Virus record (IMG/VR): IMGVR_UViG_3300025000_000203
Coordinates: 1 to 42,311 of that record
Strand: one strand, 5' to 3'
DNA length: 42,311 nt
From: a virus
Under the pieces are notes generated by a model that saw only the letters and a program-made list of their open reading frames with translations, did no database searches and was not told the DNA's origin. Shown piece by piece: positions 23,386 through 32,104 of the stretch (its first letter is position 1; every line of letters begins with the position of its first letter). A program made the translations under genes and the position numbers.

Positions 23386-23550
23386 TTGGATTTATTATTT
23401 ATAATTTGTGCTTGGTATACTTTAATTATGCAGTGTTTATTATTTATTACTAGAGTATTTGATGATAATCCACCTAAAAAAAGATTTGCAGAAATTATAT
23501 TGCAATTGCCCACATTGATTTTTATAATTATGTATTTTATAAAGTATTAA
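23386..23550 (+). CDS. 54-aa two-helix membrane protein
   Basis: GAAAGGAG precedes TTG 23386; stop TAA 23548-23550. Two hydrophobic segments (LLFIICAWYTLIMQCLLFIT and LPTLIFIIMYFIKY) with a polar hairpin DDNPPKKR between them, a layout shared with small holin-like proteins, though nothing else supports a lysis role. Confidence 0.6.
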   Translation: MDLLFIICAWYTLIMQCLLFITRVFDDNPPKKRFAEIILQLPTLIFIIMYFIKY

Positions 23551-23599
23551 AATAAAAATTAGTCATGTAAAAATACAATATAAAGAGGGGAAAATTAAT

Positions 23600-23797
23600 A
23601 TGATTAAAGTAAATTGTGAAGTAGGAACATATAATGATAATCTTGAAATTAAAAAAGATATGCCTAAATTAATTATCCTAAGTCATTGGAATAGAGATAA
23701 TATGGTATAGATAGAAATCAACGGAGAAAAACATCTTGTGGTTGCTCAAGATTTTATTGAAGCTATTAAGAATTGCACTAATACAAATAGATACTAA
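23600..23797 (+). pseudogene. 65-codon gene with in-frame TAG
   Basis: AGAGGGG precedes ATG 23600. The frame encodes 36 residues ending HWNRDNMV, TAG at 23708-23710, then IEINGEKHLVVAQDFIEAIK in the same frame to TAA 23795-23797. The second half is clearly protein-like (strand then helix) and continuous, so CAG to TAG is likely. Truncated, or dependent on amber suppression. Confidence 0.6.
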
Positions 23798-23813
23798 AGG
23801 AGAATAGATACAT

Positions 23814-24041
23814 ATGAAGGTAAAGATATTAAAAAATAAGAATAGTATTTCTGAAAGAAAAATTGGAAAAATAGTTGAAGCAAAAAGACTTTATGAATTA
23901 ACTAAGGAAGAATTAAAAGAATCTATTGGTTATATTCCTGATAATGAATCGTTATGGGAAAAGAATGATATATTTATTCATGAAGAAGGACATTATTATG
24001 TATATATGCTTGAAAATGAAGTAGAAATTGTAGAAGAATAA
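23814..24041 (+). CDS. Unknown 75-aa protein
   Basis: AAAGGAG precedes ATG 23814. Strand-helix-strand arrangement with SISERKIGKIVEAKRLYELT and a beta end (HYYVYMLENEVEIVEE). No family recognised. Confidence 0.65.
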   Translation: MKVKILKNKNSISERKIGKIVEAKRLYELTKEELKESIGYIPDNESLWEKNDIFIHEEGHYYVYMLENEVEIVEE

Positions 24042-24072
24042 AAAATATAATATGAAAAGGAGAAATGATTAT

Positions 24073-24339
24073 ATGTTAACAATGGAAAATTTAGAAGTAT
24101 GTTTTAATTCTGCAAAAGAACAAGGTTATCCATATGTTGGAGTTAAAATTAAAATGGAAGGATTTGAAGAAGCAGAAGTAATTATTAATCCAATTACAAA
24201 TTTTGATAAGAAATTGGAATATTATAAAAATGCATATAATGATGATTTAACTTTGAAAAGTTTTAATGGTATTAAAATTATTGGATTTAGCTATGGTGAT
24301 ACTTATGATGAGATAGAAATAGATTTAGTGTTGGAATAA
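24073..24339 (+). CDS. Unknown 88-aa protein
   Basis: ATG 24073 is set by AAAAGGAG at 24055-24062; the in-frame ATG 24052 lies before the ribosome site. Acidic, alpha/beta (EGFEEAEVIINPITNFDKKL). No family recognised. Last gene of the small-gene array before an intergenic inverted repeat. Confidence 0.65.
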   Translation: MLTMENLEVCFNSAKEQGYPYVGVKIKMEGFEEAEVIINPITNFDKKLEYYKNAYNDDLTLKSFNGIKIIGFSYGDTYDEIEIDLVLE

Positions 24340-24364
24340 TATTAAATAGTAGTTTTTAAATGTT

Positions 24365-24404
24365 ATATATTAGTTGTTTATGATTAACTAAACAACTAAT
24401 ATAT
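24365..24404 (+). repeat. 16-bp perfect inverted repeat between genes
   Basis: Arms 24365-24380 (ATATATTAGTTGTTTA) and 24389-24404 with an 8-base loop. No U-tract follows. It separates the small-gene array from the gene at 24471 and the homing endonuclease. Confidence 0.75.
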
Positions 24405-24470
24405 AATGATATAAGGAAATACACTTGTAACCATTAAAGTATTAAAATATAAAAAGGAGTATATAATAAA

Positions 24471-24917
24471 ATAATAAAAAGTATATTTTATAAACCTCAG
24501 CCACAATCTGAAATAATTATTCATTCCCAACGTCAATATAATCAACCAAAATTAATTAAACCACATTTATTAAAGAATATCAAACAATCATTTTCAGTTG
24601 ATTGGATACATAAAAAATGTAAATGCTCATGTTTTATACATAATGACGATTTATTTATTCAACATAGAGATTTTAATAGTATAGAAATATATAATCATGA
24701 TTATGAATTTAGAAAGAAATTTATTTACAACGATACATTTGGATGCGTTGTCTTACGTGGTGAAGCATGGATTTTAGTGAAAGATTTATTGTTAGATATT
24801 AAGAATGATGTTTTTGAAGTAACATTATTTCAACATTTAGCATATAAAATGACAAATGAAATTGGAAATTGTCAATGGGAGAGATTTTTTGAAAAAGTTA
24901 TTAAGGAAATTAAATAA
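24471..24917 (+). CDS. Unknown 149-codon protein with ATA start
   Basis: AAAAAGGAG at 24451-24459 is followed by an uninterrupted frame with no ATG, GTG or TTG until far inside; ATA 24471 or 24474 is the likely start. The frame ends at TAA 24915-24917. Text includes KPQPQSEIIIHSQRQYNQPK, a Cys cluster CKCSCF, and a folded-looking C-terminal half (VVLRGEAWILVKDLLLDIKN). No family recognised. Length without a stop in such AT-rich DNA argues that it is still translated. Confidence 0.6.
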   Translation: MIKSIFYKPQPQSEIIIHSQRQYNQPKLIKPHLLKNIKQSFSVDWIHKKCKCSCFIHNDDLFIQHRDFNSIEIYNHDYEFRKKFIYNDTFGCVVLRGEAWILVKDLLLDIKNDVFEVTLFQHLAYKMTNEIGNCQWERFFEKVIKEIK

Positions 24918-24959
24918 TTAAGAATATAAATATAATAGAAAGAAGGAGAATTATAATAT

Positions 24960-25975
24960 ATGGCAAGAAAAAGAAGAACACATGAAGAATTTATAATAAT
25001 ATTTAATAAAATTTCTAATGGAGAATATGAATTGTTAAGTAAATATTTAAAATCAAGTGAAAAAATAAAAATAAGACATAATAATGTAAATTGTAATTTT
25101 AATGAATTTTGGATGACTCCCAATAGTTTTTTACAAGGCTAGGAGCAAGATGCCCTAAATGTAATGGAGGAATAGTTAAAACACATGAAAGTTACATTGA
25201 AGAAATTTTGCCAAAAATAGGAAATGAGTATACAATATTAAGTACATATGTTAATGATGCAACAAAATTAAAAATTAGGCATAATAGTGAATTATGTAAT
25301 TTTAATGAATTTGAAATGAAACCGAGTAAGTTTCTAAGTGGACAAAGATGTCCAGTCTGTCAACATGTAAAATCAGGTAAGCCAACAAAAAATTTAGAAT
25401 TGTTTAAAAAAGAAGTATATGATTTAGTTGGAAAAGAATATACTATTATAGATGGGAAATATATAAATTCTCATTCTAAAATAAAAATAAAACATAATAT
25501 ATGTAATAATGAATATAGTGTATCTGCTAAAAATTTTCTTAGAGGTAGAAGATGTCCTTTTTGTAATGAATCAAAAGGAGAAATAAAAATATCTGATACG
25601 TTAACAACAAGGAATATTATACCTATTTATCAAGAACAATATAATAAGTTAATAGATAAGTATATTAAAGATTATTACATACCACAAATGAAATATAATG
25701 GTTTAGTAGGTTTAGGGAATGGTTTATTATCATATGATTTCTATCTTCCAAAATATAATTTATTGATAGAATATCAAGGAGAACAACATGATAGATACAT
25801 ACCTGGATTTCACAAAACTTATGATGATTTTTTAAAACAACTTGAACATGATAGACGTAAAAAAGAATATGCAAAGTTACATAACATAAATTTATTAGAA
25901 ATTTGGTATTGGGATTTTGATAGAATTGAAGAAATTTTAGATAAGGAATTAGAGGTGTTTAATATTGAGCAATAG
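24960..25975 (+). pseudogene. Zinc-ribbon/Vsr-like (EDxHD) homing endonuclease with a frameshift
   Basis: The first frame runs from ATG 24960 to FLQ then G-stop at TAG 25140-25142. From 25142 a second frame continues ARCPKCNGG and onward to 25975. The junction contains five extra bases (GGCTA at 25137-25141): removing them joins FLQ to GARCPKC, matching two further modules FLSGQRCPVC and FLRGRRCPFC. The C-terminal part (DFYLPKYNLLIEYQGEQHD) is the Vsr-like nuclease core of EDxHD homing endonucleases, preceded by repeated DNA-binding zinc ribbons. As it stands the first 60 codons are cut off; the downstream part could still be translated from an internal start. It ends overlapping the methyltransferase start. 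Confidence 0.75.
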
Positions 25976-27284
25976 TTTAGTTGCTAATTCTAAACTTATG
26001 TTTTATCCTACTAACTCTTATGAAACACATCGTCTATTAGGACTTCTTGGTAGAATAAAAATAGATTATATAAATCAAAGTTATTTGAAAAAATATATTA
26101 TGGATAAAGAAGAATATAATAGTTTATTTATAAAAAGTGCAGATAATAATGTTCCTATAGATTATATTATTTTTGATCACTGGTTACTTTTAAAACGATA
26201 TGATTTAATTAAAAAATATTTAACATATCAAATCGGTTTTAAAAGTAATTTTCCTACGATAATTTGCGATTTATTTTCTGGCGAATCAACTTGGCTAGAC
26301 GTTTTTAAATCTTTCATACCGAAGGATGAAAACAGTAGCGATATATTATTGATTGGCAATGAATTAGAAGAAAATCGTTTTAATGTTTTTAAAGATAATC
26401 TAAATATTGATGAAAAATATAATAAATCATTTGAAGAATTGAATTTACCAAAAAATTCAATATCCTTAATGTTATTTAACCCTCCATACGGAGAAACCAA
26501 TAAAATTCGTAATGTAAAATTTTACTTAAACCAAATCTTAGAAAGAAAAATTTTATATAACCCATCCAATACAAAAGATTATAAAACTGGATATATGGTA
26601 TTTGTTATTCGTAAAGATGATTTTCTTGATAGTTTAGATATATTATGTCAACATTTCGATGTGTTTAAAAATGCAATATACAAAGTAAATGCAGAAGAAT
26701 ATGCAAAATATAAACAATATATTTTTATTGCTAAATTAAAAAGATTTCCATATGACTTAAATAATATTACAGATGCAATGGATTATAAAAATAATTATAA
26801 TGATATAAAAAGAATAATTGAATCAGAACCAGAATTTGAATTATCAATGTACAATACATATCGAATGATGAATTATCCTTATATAGATTATGAAACTTTA
26901 AAAGAGAATCATCAATATGTAGAAGTGTCAAATAGTTATATTAGCAAAAATGATAGTGTGTGGAAATGGGTTAAAGATATTACTGAATTGAAGAATCTAG
27001 GAGAAGAAAAATTAACTGTACCTAAACCATTAAAGCTAGGTGAAATAGCAAATATATTAGCATCAGGTATGATTAATGGTGAAATAGATTTAGATGGGAA
27101 AGGGAAACATGTAGTTATAGGTGGTACTAAGAGTATTGAGAAGAAAGAAGTTAATACTTATAAAGATGATAATGGAGAAAAGATAACAGAAACTAAAATA
27201 ATTAAGATGAGTTTGCCTTATTTGAATATTTTATGCTCTGAAGATGGAGAATTGAAGATTAAAGAATTAGGCGAGGTAGAATAA
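25965..27284 (+). CDS. DUF6094-type SAM-dependent DNA methyltransferase
   Basis: 439 residues. SAM-binding motif I reads CDLFSGESTW (101-110), a G-N-E-L-E acidic loop follows at 131-135, and the adenine-methylase motif IV is NPPYG at 172-176. The second half is a target-recognition or partner-binding region with no recognised motif. N6-adenine methylation is the expected chemistry by motif. TTG 25965 follows AGAGGTG and overlaps the endonuclease end; its stop abuts the ATG of the helicase, so the two are translationally linked. The pairing methyltransferase-helicase is recurrent in phages; a restriction partner is not evident. Confidence 0.82.
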   Translation: MSNSLVANSKLMFYPTNSYETHRLLGLLGRIKIDYINQSYLKKYIMDKEEYNSLFIKSADNNVPIDYIIFDHWLLLKRYDLIKKYLTYQIGFKSNFPTIICDLFSGESTWLDVFKSFIPKDENSSDILLIGNELEENRFNVFKDNLNIDEKYNKSFEELNLPKNSISLMLFNPPYGETNKIRNVKFYLNQILERKILYNPSNTKDYKTGYMVFVIRKDDFLDSLDILCQHFDVFKNAIYKVNAEEYAKYKQYIFIAKLKRFPYDLNNITDAMDYKNNYNDIKRIIESEPEFELSMYNTYRMMNYPYIDYETLKENHQYVEVSNSYISKNDSVWKWVKDITELKNLGEEKLTVPKPLKLGEIANILASGMINGEIDLDGKGKHVVIGGTKSIEKKEVNTYKDDNGEKITETKIIKMSLPYLNILCSEDGELKIKELGEVE

Positions 27285-29852
27285 ATGATACCATATATTC
27301 ATGCAGGTGGTAAGAATAAGATTAATTGCAATGCAGATTTAATTATCTTAGATGAAAGTGAACCAATATTAATTTCTTTATGTGATTTAAACATTAAGAA
27401 TAAGAAAGTATGTGCAGATTTAATATCTCATTCTTATGAATTATCATTAAGAGATAGAGAGGATACATTTTATAGTAAAAATCTATATGGTAGAGAAAAT
27501 CATTATAGATATAAGTCTGATAGGATGGAGAATAATCTTACACATACAGTTATTTACAATACTAAAATTAATCAATATTGCATTAATTGGAATAATGAAG
27601 ATAAAAGTGAGATTCTTACTAAGTATCTAAGAAATATTCATTATTTACCTGTTACAAGTGAAATTGTAAAAATAATTTTAGATAAAGATAAAATTGAACA
27701 AGATAAATATAAATATAGTAGTTACAATTGCGTTAGTGAATGTACAGTATATACTAATAATCCAATGTTCACAGAGTTAAAAGTATATAAAATTAATGTA
27801 ACTTGGTTTAAAGAGAAATTAAATAACCTTAAATTAGAAGGATTTAAAGATGATTTTGATTGGGATGAAATAGATAGTATAGAAAGTTATATTTTCAAAT
27901 TTCTTGAACCTATTAAAGAAAGATTAAAAAATAATATTAAAGTATTATATGATAAGAATAATATTAATCCTAAGATATTTGAAGGAAAGTTAAAACCTTT
28001 TGATGGTCAAGTACCTGTTATTCAGGCAGGATTAGAAGTATTGAAGAGAGATAGATTTGTTTATTTGGCGGCACAAATGGGGGTAGGGAAAACATTAATT
28101 GCAACAAAAATTAATCATTGTCACCTATATCAAAATAAACAAAATTATATTACTCTTATAGTTACTCCTGCTATTACATTAACTCAATGGAAAGATGAGA
28201 TAAGGAATAGTATTAAAGATAAAGTAAACATACATATTATAAAGAAAACTACAGATTTTATTAATATTTATAATAAATCTGAAATGAAATTTGATAAACC
28301 AACATATTTTCTTGTAGGAAAAGAAACATTTAAACTTGATTCTAAAAAAGCACCTGGAATCAATATTAAAACAAGAGAAATAAAATTTAAGAAAGAAGTA
28401 ATGAATTATAGTTATAATTATAGTTATCCAATTATTAAAGAAGTTAAAGAAAAAATTACTATTGCTTGTTGTCCTGATTGTGGAGTACCTTTAAAAAATG
28501 AATTAAGAAAAAAGGAAGATGTATTTTTTACTGAAAAAGATTTTATTGGTAATCCAAAGAAATCAAACTATAAATGTAGCAATTGTGGTGCTGTTTTATG
28601 GCAAAGTGTTTATGATAAAACAAAGAAAAGTAGTTTAATTAGATTTATTAAGGTGAAAAATATTCATTTTGATAGTGTAATCGTGGACGAGGCACATAAA
28701 GACAGAAATGGCGAAAGTATTATCGGTAATTCTACTAGAACATTGTTTAATTACGCTAAAAAAATATTATTACTTAGCGGAAGTTCCAACAACGGATATT
28801 CTAGTTCACTTCATAATTTATTACTTGGATTAATACCTAATAAATTAAAAGCAAATGAAGTTATAGAAATGGAAAGATTTATAAAAACATATGGTACATT
28901 GATGGCTGTGAGTAAAAAGAAAGATGGAGAATACTATCGTTCAGGTAGAAGTGAAATTAAAGATAGTGATTATAAAGAGATCGAAGGTATAAATCCAATT
29001 GTGTTTAGTAAATATTTAGTAGAAAATTATATTTTTTCTACATTAGATGATTTGGAAAAAGATTTGCCAGAATTAATTGAAATATATATTCCAATCAGTC
29101 AATCAGAAGAAATGAAATTTAATGAAAGAAGATTATGGGATGATATTCGATCAACTAATGCATTCAATGCAAAAATGTATGAGAATAGTATTATAAAGCA
29201 TTATATTAATAATCCATTTGTTTGGAATAGTATTCCTATTGTAAAAAATGAGATGGAACATTTAATTCAACCAAAATGTATTGATGATTGTGTATTGCCA
29301 AAAGAAGAAAAATTATTAGAAATTGTTAAACAAGAAATATCTGAGGGTAGAAAATGTTGTATATATGTGGATTTTACAAATGGTGGAGAATATATGCAAG
29401 GAAAAACTATTTCTAAAAGAATTGAATTATTATTAACTAAAAATAATATAAAATGTTTTATATTAAAAACTTCAATAGCAACATATGACAGAAAAGAATT
29501 ATTAGATAAGAAAAAAGATAGTTTTGATGTATTAATAACAAATGCAAAATTAGTTGAATGTGGACTAAATTTAACTTATATTCAAAGTTATATAAATTAT
29601 ATGCCAAGTTATATGTATGAAACTATTGTTCAAAGTAATAGACGTGGTTATAGAGCCAATAGCACATTAGAGAATAGAATTTATCATCTTTATTATAAAA
29701 ATAGTTGTGAAGATAATATTATTAAAAGATATCAAAGAAAATTAGCAGAAGCACAAGCCATAGAAGGTAAGTTTAATGTGTGTTTGGAGAATGATGATAG
29801 TATTCGTACAGCAAGCAAGTTTGGTAAGAAAATTAATGATGGAGTTGTGTGA
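27285..29852 (+). CDS. SNF2/superfamily 2 helicase with an inserted zinc ribbon
   Basis: 855 residues. Walker A AAQMGVGKTLIATK (262-275), motif Ia LIVTPAITLTQW, DEAH box IVDEAHKD (466-473), motif III LLLSGSSNNG, and motif VI IVQSNRRGYRANS near 788. Between motifs Ia and II sits a four-Cys zinc ribbon (CCPDCG 395-400, CSNCG 431-435). The N-terminal 240 residues are unrelated to helicases and may contact the methyltransferase or DNA. It starts directly after the methyltransferase stop. Possible roles are ATP-driven DNA translocation in modification, early replication or anti-defence; the sequence does not decide. Confidence 0.88.
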   Translation: MIPYIHAGGKNKINCNADLIILDESEPILISLCDLNIKNKKVCADLISHSYELSLRDREDTFYSKNLYGRENHYRYKSDRMENNLTHTVIYNTKINQYCINWNNEDKSEILTKYLRNIHYLPVTSEIVKIILDKDKIEQDKYKYSSYNCVSECTVYTNNPMFTELKVYKINVTWFKEKLNNLKLEGFKDDFDWDEIDSIESYIFKFLEPIKERLKNNIKVLYDKNNINPKIFEGKLKPFDGQVPVIQAGLEVLKRDRFVYLAAQMGVGKTLIATKINHCHLYQNKQNYITLIVTPAITLTQWKDEIRNSIKDKVNIHIIKKTTDFINIYNKSEMKFDKPTYFLVGKETFKLDSKKAPGINIKTREIKFKKEVMNYSYNYSYPIIKEVKEKITIACCPDCGVPLKNELRKKEDVFFTEKDFIGNPKKSNYKCSNCGAVLWQSVYDKTKKSSLIRFIKVKNIHFDSVIVDEAHKDRNGESIIGNSTRTLFNYAKKILLLSGSSNNGYSSSLHNLLLGLIPNKLKANEVIEMERFIKTYGTLMAVSKKKDGEYYRSGRSEIKDSDYKEIEGINPIVFSKYLVENYIFSTLDDLEKDLPELIEIYIPISQSEEMKFNERRLWDDIRSTNAFNAKMYENSIIKHYINNPFVWNSIPIVKNEMEHLIQPKCIDDCVLPKEEKLLEIVKQEISEGRKCCIYVDFTNGGEYMQGKTISKRIELLLTKNNIKCFILKTSIATYDRKELLDKKKDSFDVLITNAKLVECGLNLTYIQSYINYMPSYMYETIVQSNRRGYRANSTLENRIYHLYYKNSCEDNIIKRYQRKLAEAQAIEGKFNVCLENDDSIRTASKFGKKINDGVV

Positions 29853-29866
29853 TTATAGATTTTACA

Positions 29867-29912
29867 TACTACATATAGTAGTATTTAATTATTTTAACTA
29901 CTATATGTAGTA
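29867..29912 (+). repeat. 16-bp inverted repeat built from TACTACATATAGTA, copy A
   Basis: Arms 29867-29882 (TACTACATATAGTAGT) and 29897-29912 are perfect complements across a 14-base loop. Each arm is itself palindromic (TACTA-CATA-TAGTA). The same 14-mer builds the inverted repeat at 32058-32104. No U-tract. Confidence 0.8.
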
Positions 29913-29964
29913 AAATATTTACATAAATTATTGGTTTTGTCATAATATTTAAAAGGAGACTTTT

Positions 29965-30240
29965 ATGGAAGTAATTATAAATGGTATAAAATATATTCCT
30001 GAAGTGGTAGAAGTAAATAAATCTAATAAATGTTCTTCTAATTGGATACCTAGTTGTAGAACTTGTGAAAGACAGATAAATAAAGGATTTCATAATTATT
30101 GTGCTTTACATATAAATAGATATATTGAGTGTTTAGAAAACAATCGAAAATATTACAAAAAAACATTAGGTGGGAGAGTAGTAGATTTACATGGTGTAAT
30201 ATTACCAGAACCTATTTATCCTCATAAAATATGGTTTTGA
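29965..30240 (+). CDS. Unknown 91-aa Cys-containing protein
   Basis: AAAAGGAGAC precedes ATG 29965. Contains CRTCERQ and HNYCALHINRYIEC, a probable four-ligand zinc site, and ends in a strand region (GVILPEPIYPHKIWF). No family recognised. Confidence 0.7.
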   Translation: MEVIINGIKYIPEVVEVNKSNKCSSNWIPSCRTCERQINKGFHNYCALHINRYIECLENNRKYYKKTLGGRVVDLHGVILPEPIYPHKIWF

Positions 30241-30260
30241 AACTAGAAAGGAAGAACAAT

Positions 30261-30440
30261 ATGAAAAAAATATTATCAAAAGAAGAATTAGGTGAAGAAT
30301 TGTGTAATTTTTGTCCACTAGAAGATAATTTAAAAGGAGTTCATTGCTATGGTGACAATCCTATATTTTGTGAAGATTATGGGACTTGTACCATAGCATA
30401 TCAAAATTATTTAGATAGTATAGAAGAAAATATAGATTAA
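30261..30440 (+). CDS. 59-aa Cys-rich protein
   Basis: GAAAGGAAG precedes ATG 30261; an upstream in-frame ATG 30231 lies within the previous gene. Five Cys in CNFCPLEDNLKGVHC and CEDYGTC suggest metal binding or an iron-sulfur-like fold. No family recognised. Confidence 0.65.
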   Translation: MKKILSKEELGEELCNFCPLEDNLKGVHCYGDNPIFCEDYGTCTIAYQNYLDSIEENID

Positions 30441-30476
30441 TAAAAAAACAAAACAGAGTCATTTTGGTAAAACTTA

Positions 30477-30505
30477 TTGACATAATATAAATATAATTAT
30501 ATAAT
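30477..30505 (+). promoter_or_regulatory. Sigma-A promoter
   Basis: TTGACA 30477-30482, 17-base spacer, TATAAT 30500-30505, followed by AAAGGAGG and the ATA-start gene at 30539. Confidence 0.85.
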
Positions 30506-30538
30506 ATAAAATACAATAATATAAAGGAGGTTAAACTT

Positions 30539-31621
30539 ATAAAATCAAATATCTTTATTCCTAAAACAATTAAAGTAGGATTTCAAAACAGGTCAGATAC
30601 ATATACTCAAAAATTAGCATATGTAATTTACTATGATCAGAAAAATATATTACGTAAAGAAAAATCATGGAACGGCTGGCGCGATAAAAATATTGAACCA
30701 CAAGAATTTTCAAATGAACCAACGTCAGGATTTGTATTAAATAAGAAAGTTGGTGATTATAAAAGTTCTTGGAATCATCGACATGCTTATTGCAGAGTAT
30801 ACGATCAGCGTAATTTTGAATTTGAGATCACAATAGAAAATCTACTTTATATCCTTGAAAATGCAACGTCCACGAAAGGAAAGGGATTGGAAGGATTTTT
30901 TATCTATGCGTGGGATGGTAAGGATTTATTATTATTACCTATAGATTCACCTGATTATAAAGAAATTACTCAATATAATAAAATACTTCATGAGAAATAT
31001 TATGTTAAAGTAAAAGAATTAATATTAGGTGGGACATATAAAACTAAAGCAAATGAAGAGTATATTTATATGGGTAGATTTGATTATCACGATATTAAAA
31101 GTGAAAGGATATATAAAGAAAATAGTCGTTATAGTTATGAATATGTTTACACAGATATAAATAAAGGTAAATATCATTACTTTGTTTTAAAAGAAGATGA
31201 TAGAGATAATAAAAATTTTAGTATATTGACATTAAAAAGTTTAGGTGAAAAATTTATTGATGTAGTATCTACTGAATGTATAGAAAATTATGCAGATTTA
31301 TTTGATAAACTTGAACGCAATACGCATTATTCACCTATTGACAAGAGTAAAGATGAATATATTAATTATACACTTAAAGAATTTCTTGAAAAAGTAAATA
31401 AAGATTGGGGTTTGCATTGTTATGGATCGGATAAAAAAGAATATTATATAGGCAAAGTATATAATAAATTAGGATATTATTTTTATGAAAATAGAAGTAA
31501 TAATGACTATTATAAATATAAACGAATAGAAGGTACTATTCAAGAATTATATGATCAAATTCAACCAATGTATAAAAATGAATATTTAGCAAATGGAAAA
31601 TTATATTCGGAGGGAAAATAA
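30539..31621 (+). CDS. Conserved-looking 360-aa phage protein with ATA start
   Basis: AAAGGAGG at 30523-30530 lies exactly 8 bases before ATA 30539; the next possible start (TTG 30887) would remove a third of the protein. The N-terminal part (IPKTIKVGFQNRSDTYTQKL, KEKSWNGWRDKNIEP, YCRVYDQRNFEFEITIENLL, KGKGLEGFFIYAWDG) reads as a pattern I associate with a protein widespread in Firmicute phages, whose members start near this point. A beta-rich C-terminal half follows, with TYKTKANEEYIYMGRFDYHD. Function unknown. The intact frame makes this the best evidence here for a working ATA start. Confidence 0.75.
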   Translation: MKSNIFIPKTIKVGFQNRSDTYTQKLAYVIYYDQKNILRKEKSWNGWRDKNIEPQEFSNEPTSGFVLNKKVGDYKSSWNHRHAYCRVYDQRNFEFEITIENLLYILENATSTKGKGLEGFFIYAWDGKDLLLLPIDSPDYKEITQYNKILHEKYYVKVKELILGGTYKTKANEEYIYMGRFDYHDIKSERIYKENSRYSYEYVYTDINKGKYHYFVLKEDDRDNKNFSILTLKSLGEKFIDVVSTECIENYADLFDKLERNTHYSPIDKSKDEYINYTLKEFLEKVNKDWGLHCYGSDKKEYYIGKVYNKLGYYFYENRSNNDYYKYKRIEGTIQELYDQIQPMYKNEYLANGKLYSEGK

Positions 31622-31622
31622 T

Positions 31623-32039
31623 ATGACAAATAAACAAAACACAAACGATGAGAAGATTATGTTGTTGAAATCTCAGATTGCAGAGAAGAAGAAAGGTTTA
31701 AAAGGTAAAAAGAAATTTTCACCTTTGACAAATTGCAGTATTGAATTGGATGGAACAAGGTATAATCTACATGTTTCACAGAAAGAATTATTGACTAATT
31801 TATTGATTAAATTAAATATGTATAGATTATCTGTTGTTGATTTAGAATTAGAAGATGAATATATTATGAGTGGATTTAGAGTTGATGAATGGATTACGGA
31901 TATTAAATTAAAATTAGAGATTTTAAGGTATGAGGAAGAAGATAGGAAATTGAAAGTTTTAGAACGGAAATTGCATAATTTGCTTTCGTTAGACAAAAAA
32001 GTAGAATTAGAAATTGGTGAAATTGAATCAATGATTTAG
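31623..32039 (+). CDS. Unknown 138-aa coiled-coil protein
   Basis: ATG 31623 is set by CGGAGGG at 31608-31614; an in-frame ATG 31593 is before the ribosome site. A basic N-terminus (LLKSQIAEKKKGLKGKKKF), a small beta hairpin, and a C-terminal coiled coil (about 85-138; YEEEDRKLKVLERKLHNLLS). Starts one base after the preceding stop. No function known. Confidence 0.7.
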   Translation: MTNKQNTNDEKIMLLKSQIAEKKKGLKGKKKFSPLTNCSIELDGTRYNLHVSQKELLTNLLIKLNMYRLSVVDLELEDEYIMSGFRVDEWITDIKLKLEILRYEEEDRKLKVLERKLHNLLSLDKKVELEIGEIESMI

Positions 32040-32057
32040 TAGATTTAATGTTTAGAG

Positions 32058-32104
32058 ATACTACATATAGTATAAATATAGATTATGAATACTATATGTA
32101 GTAT
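32058..32104 (+). repeat. 16-bp inverted repeat built from TACTACATATAGTA, copy B
   Basis: Arms ATACTACATATAGTAT 32058-32073 and its exact complement 32089-32104, 15-base loop. Shares the 14-base core with the element at 29867-29912, so the core occurs four times in two inverted pairs about 2.2 kb apart. It lies just upstream of an HNH homing endonuclease. Confidence 0.8.

Noticed and set aside
23386-23550. Holin
   Set aside because: Two membrane helices alone are not diagnostic and there is no endolysin nearby.
22824-23797. Global TAG-to-Gln genetic code (code 15)
   Set aside because: TAG ends many intact genes (for example 3404, 8669, 17717, 20104, 33791, 37378) directly before promoters or ribosome sites, so it works as a stop here; only isolated suppression or mutation is considered.
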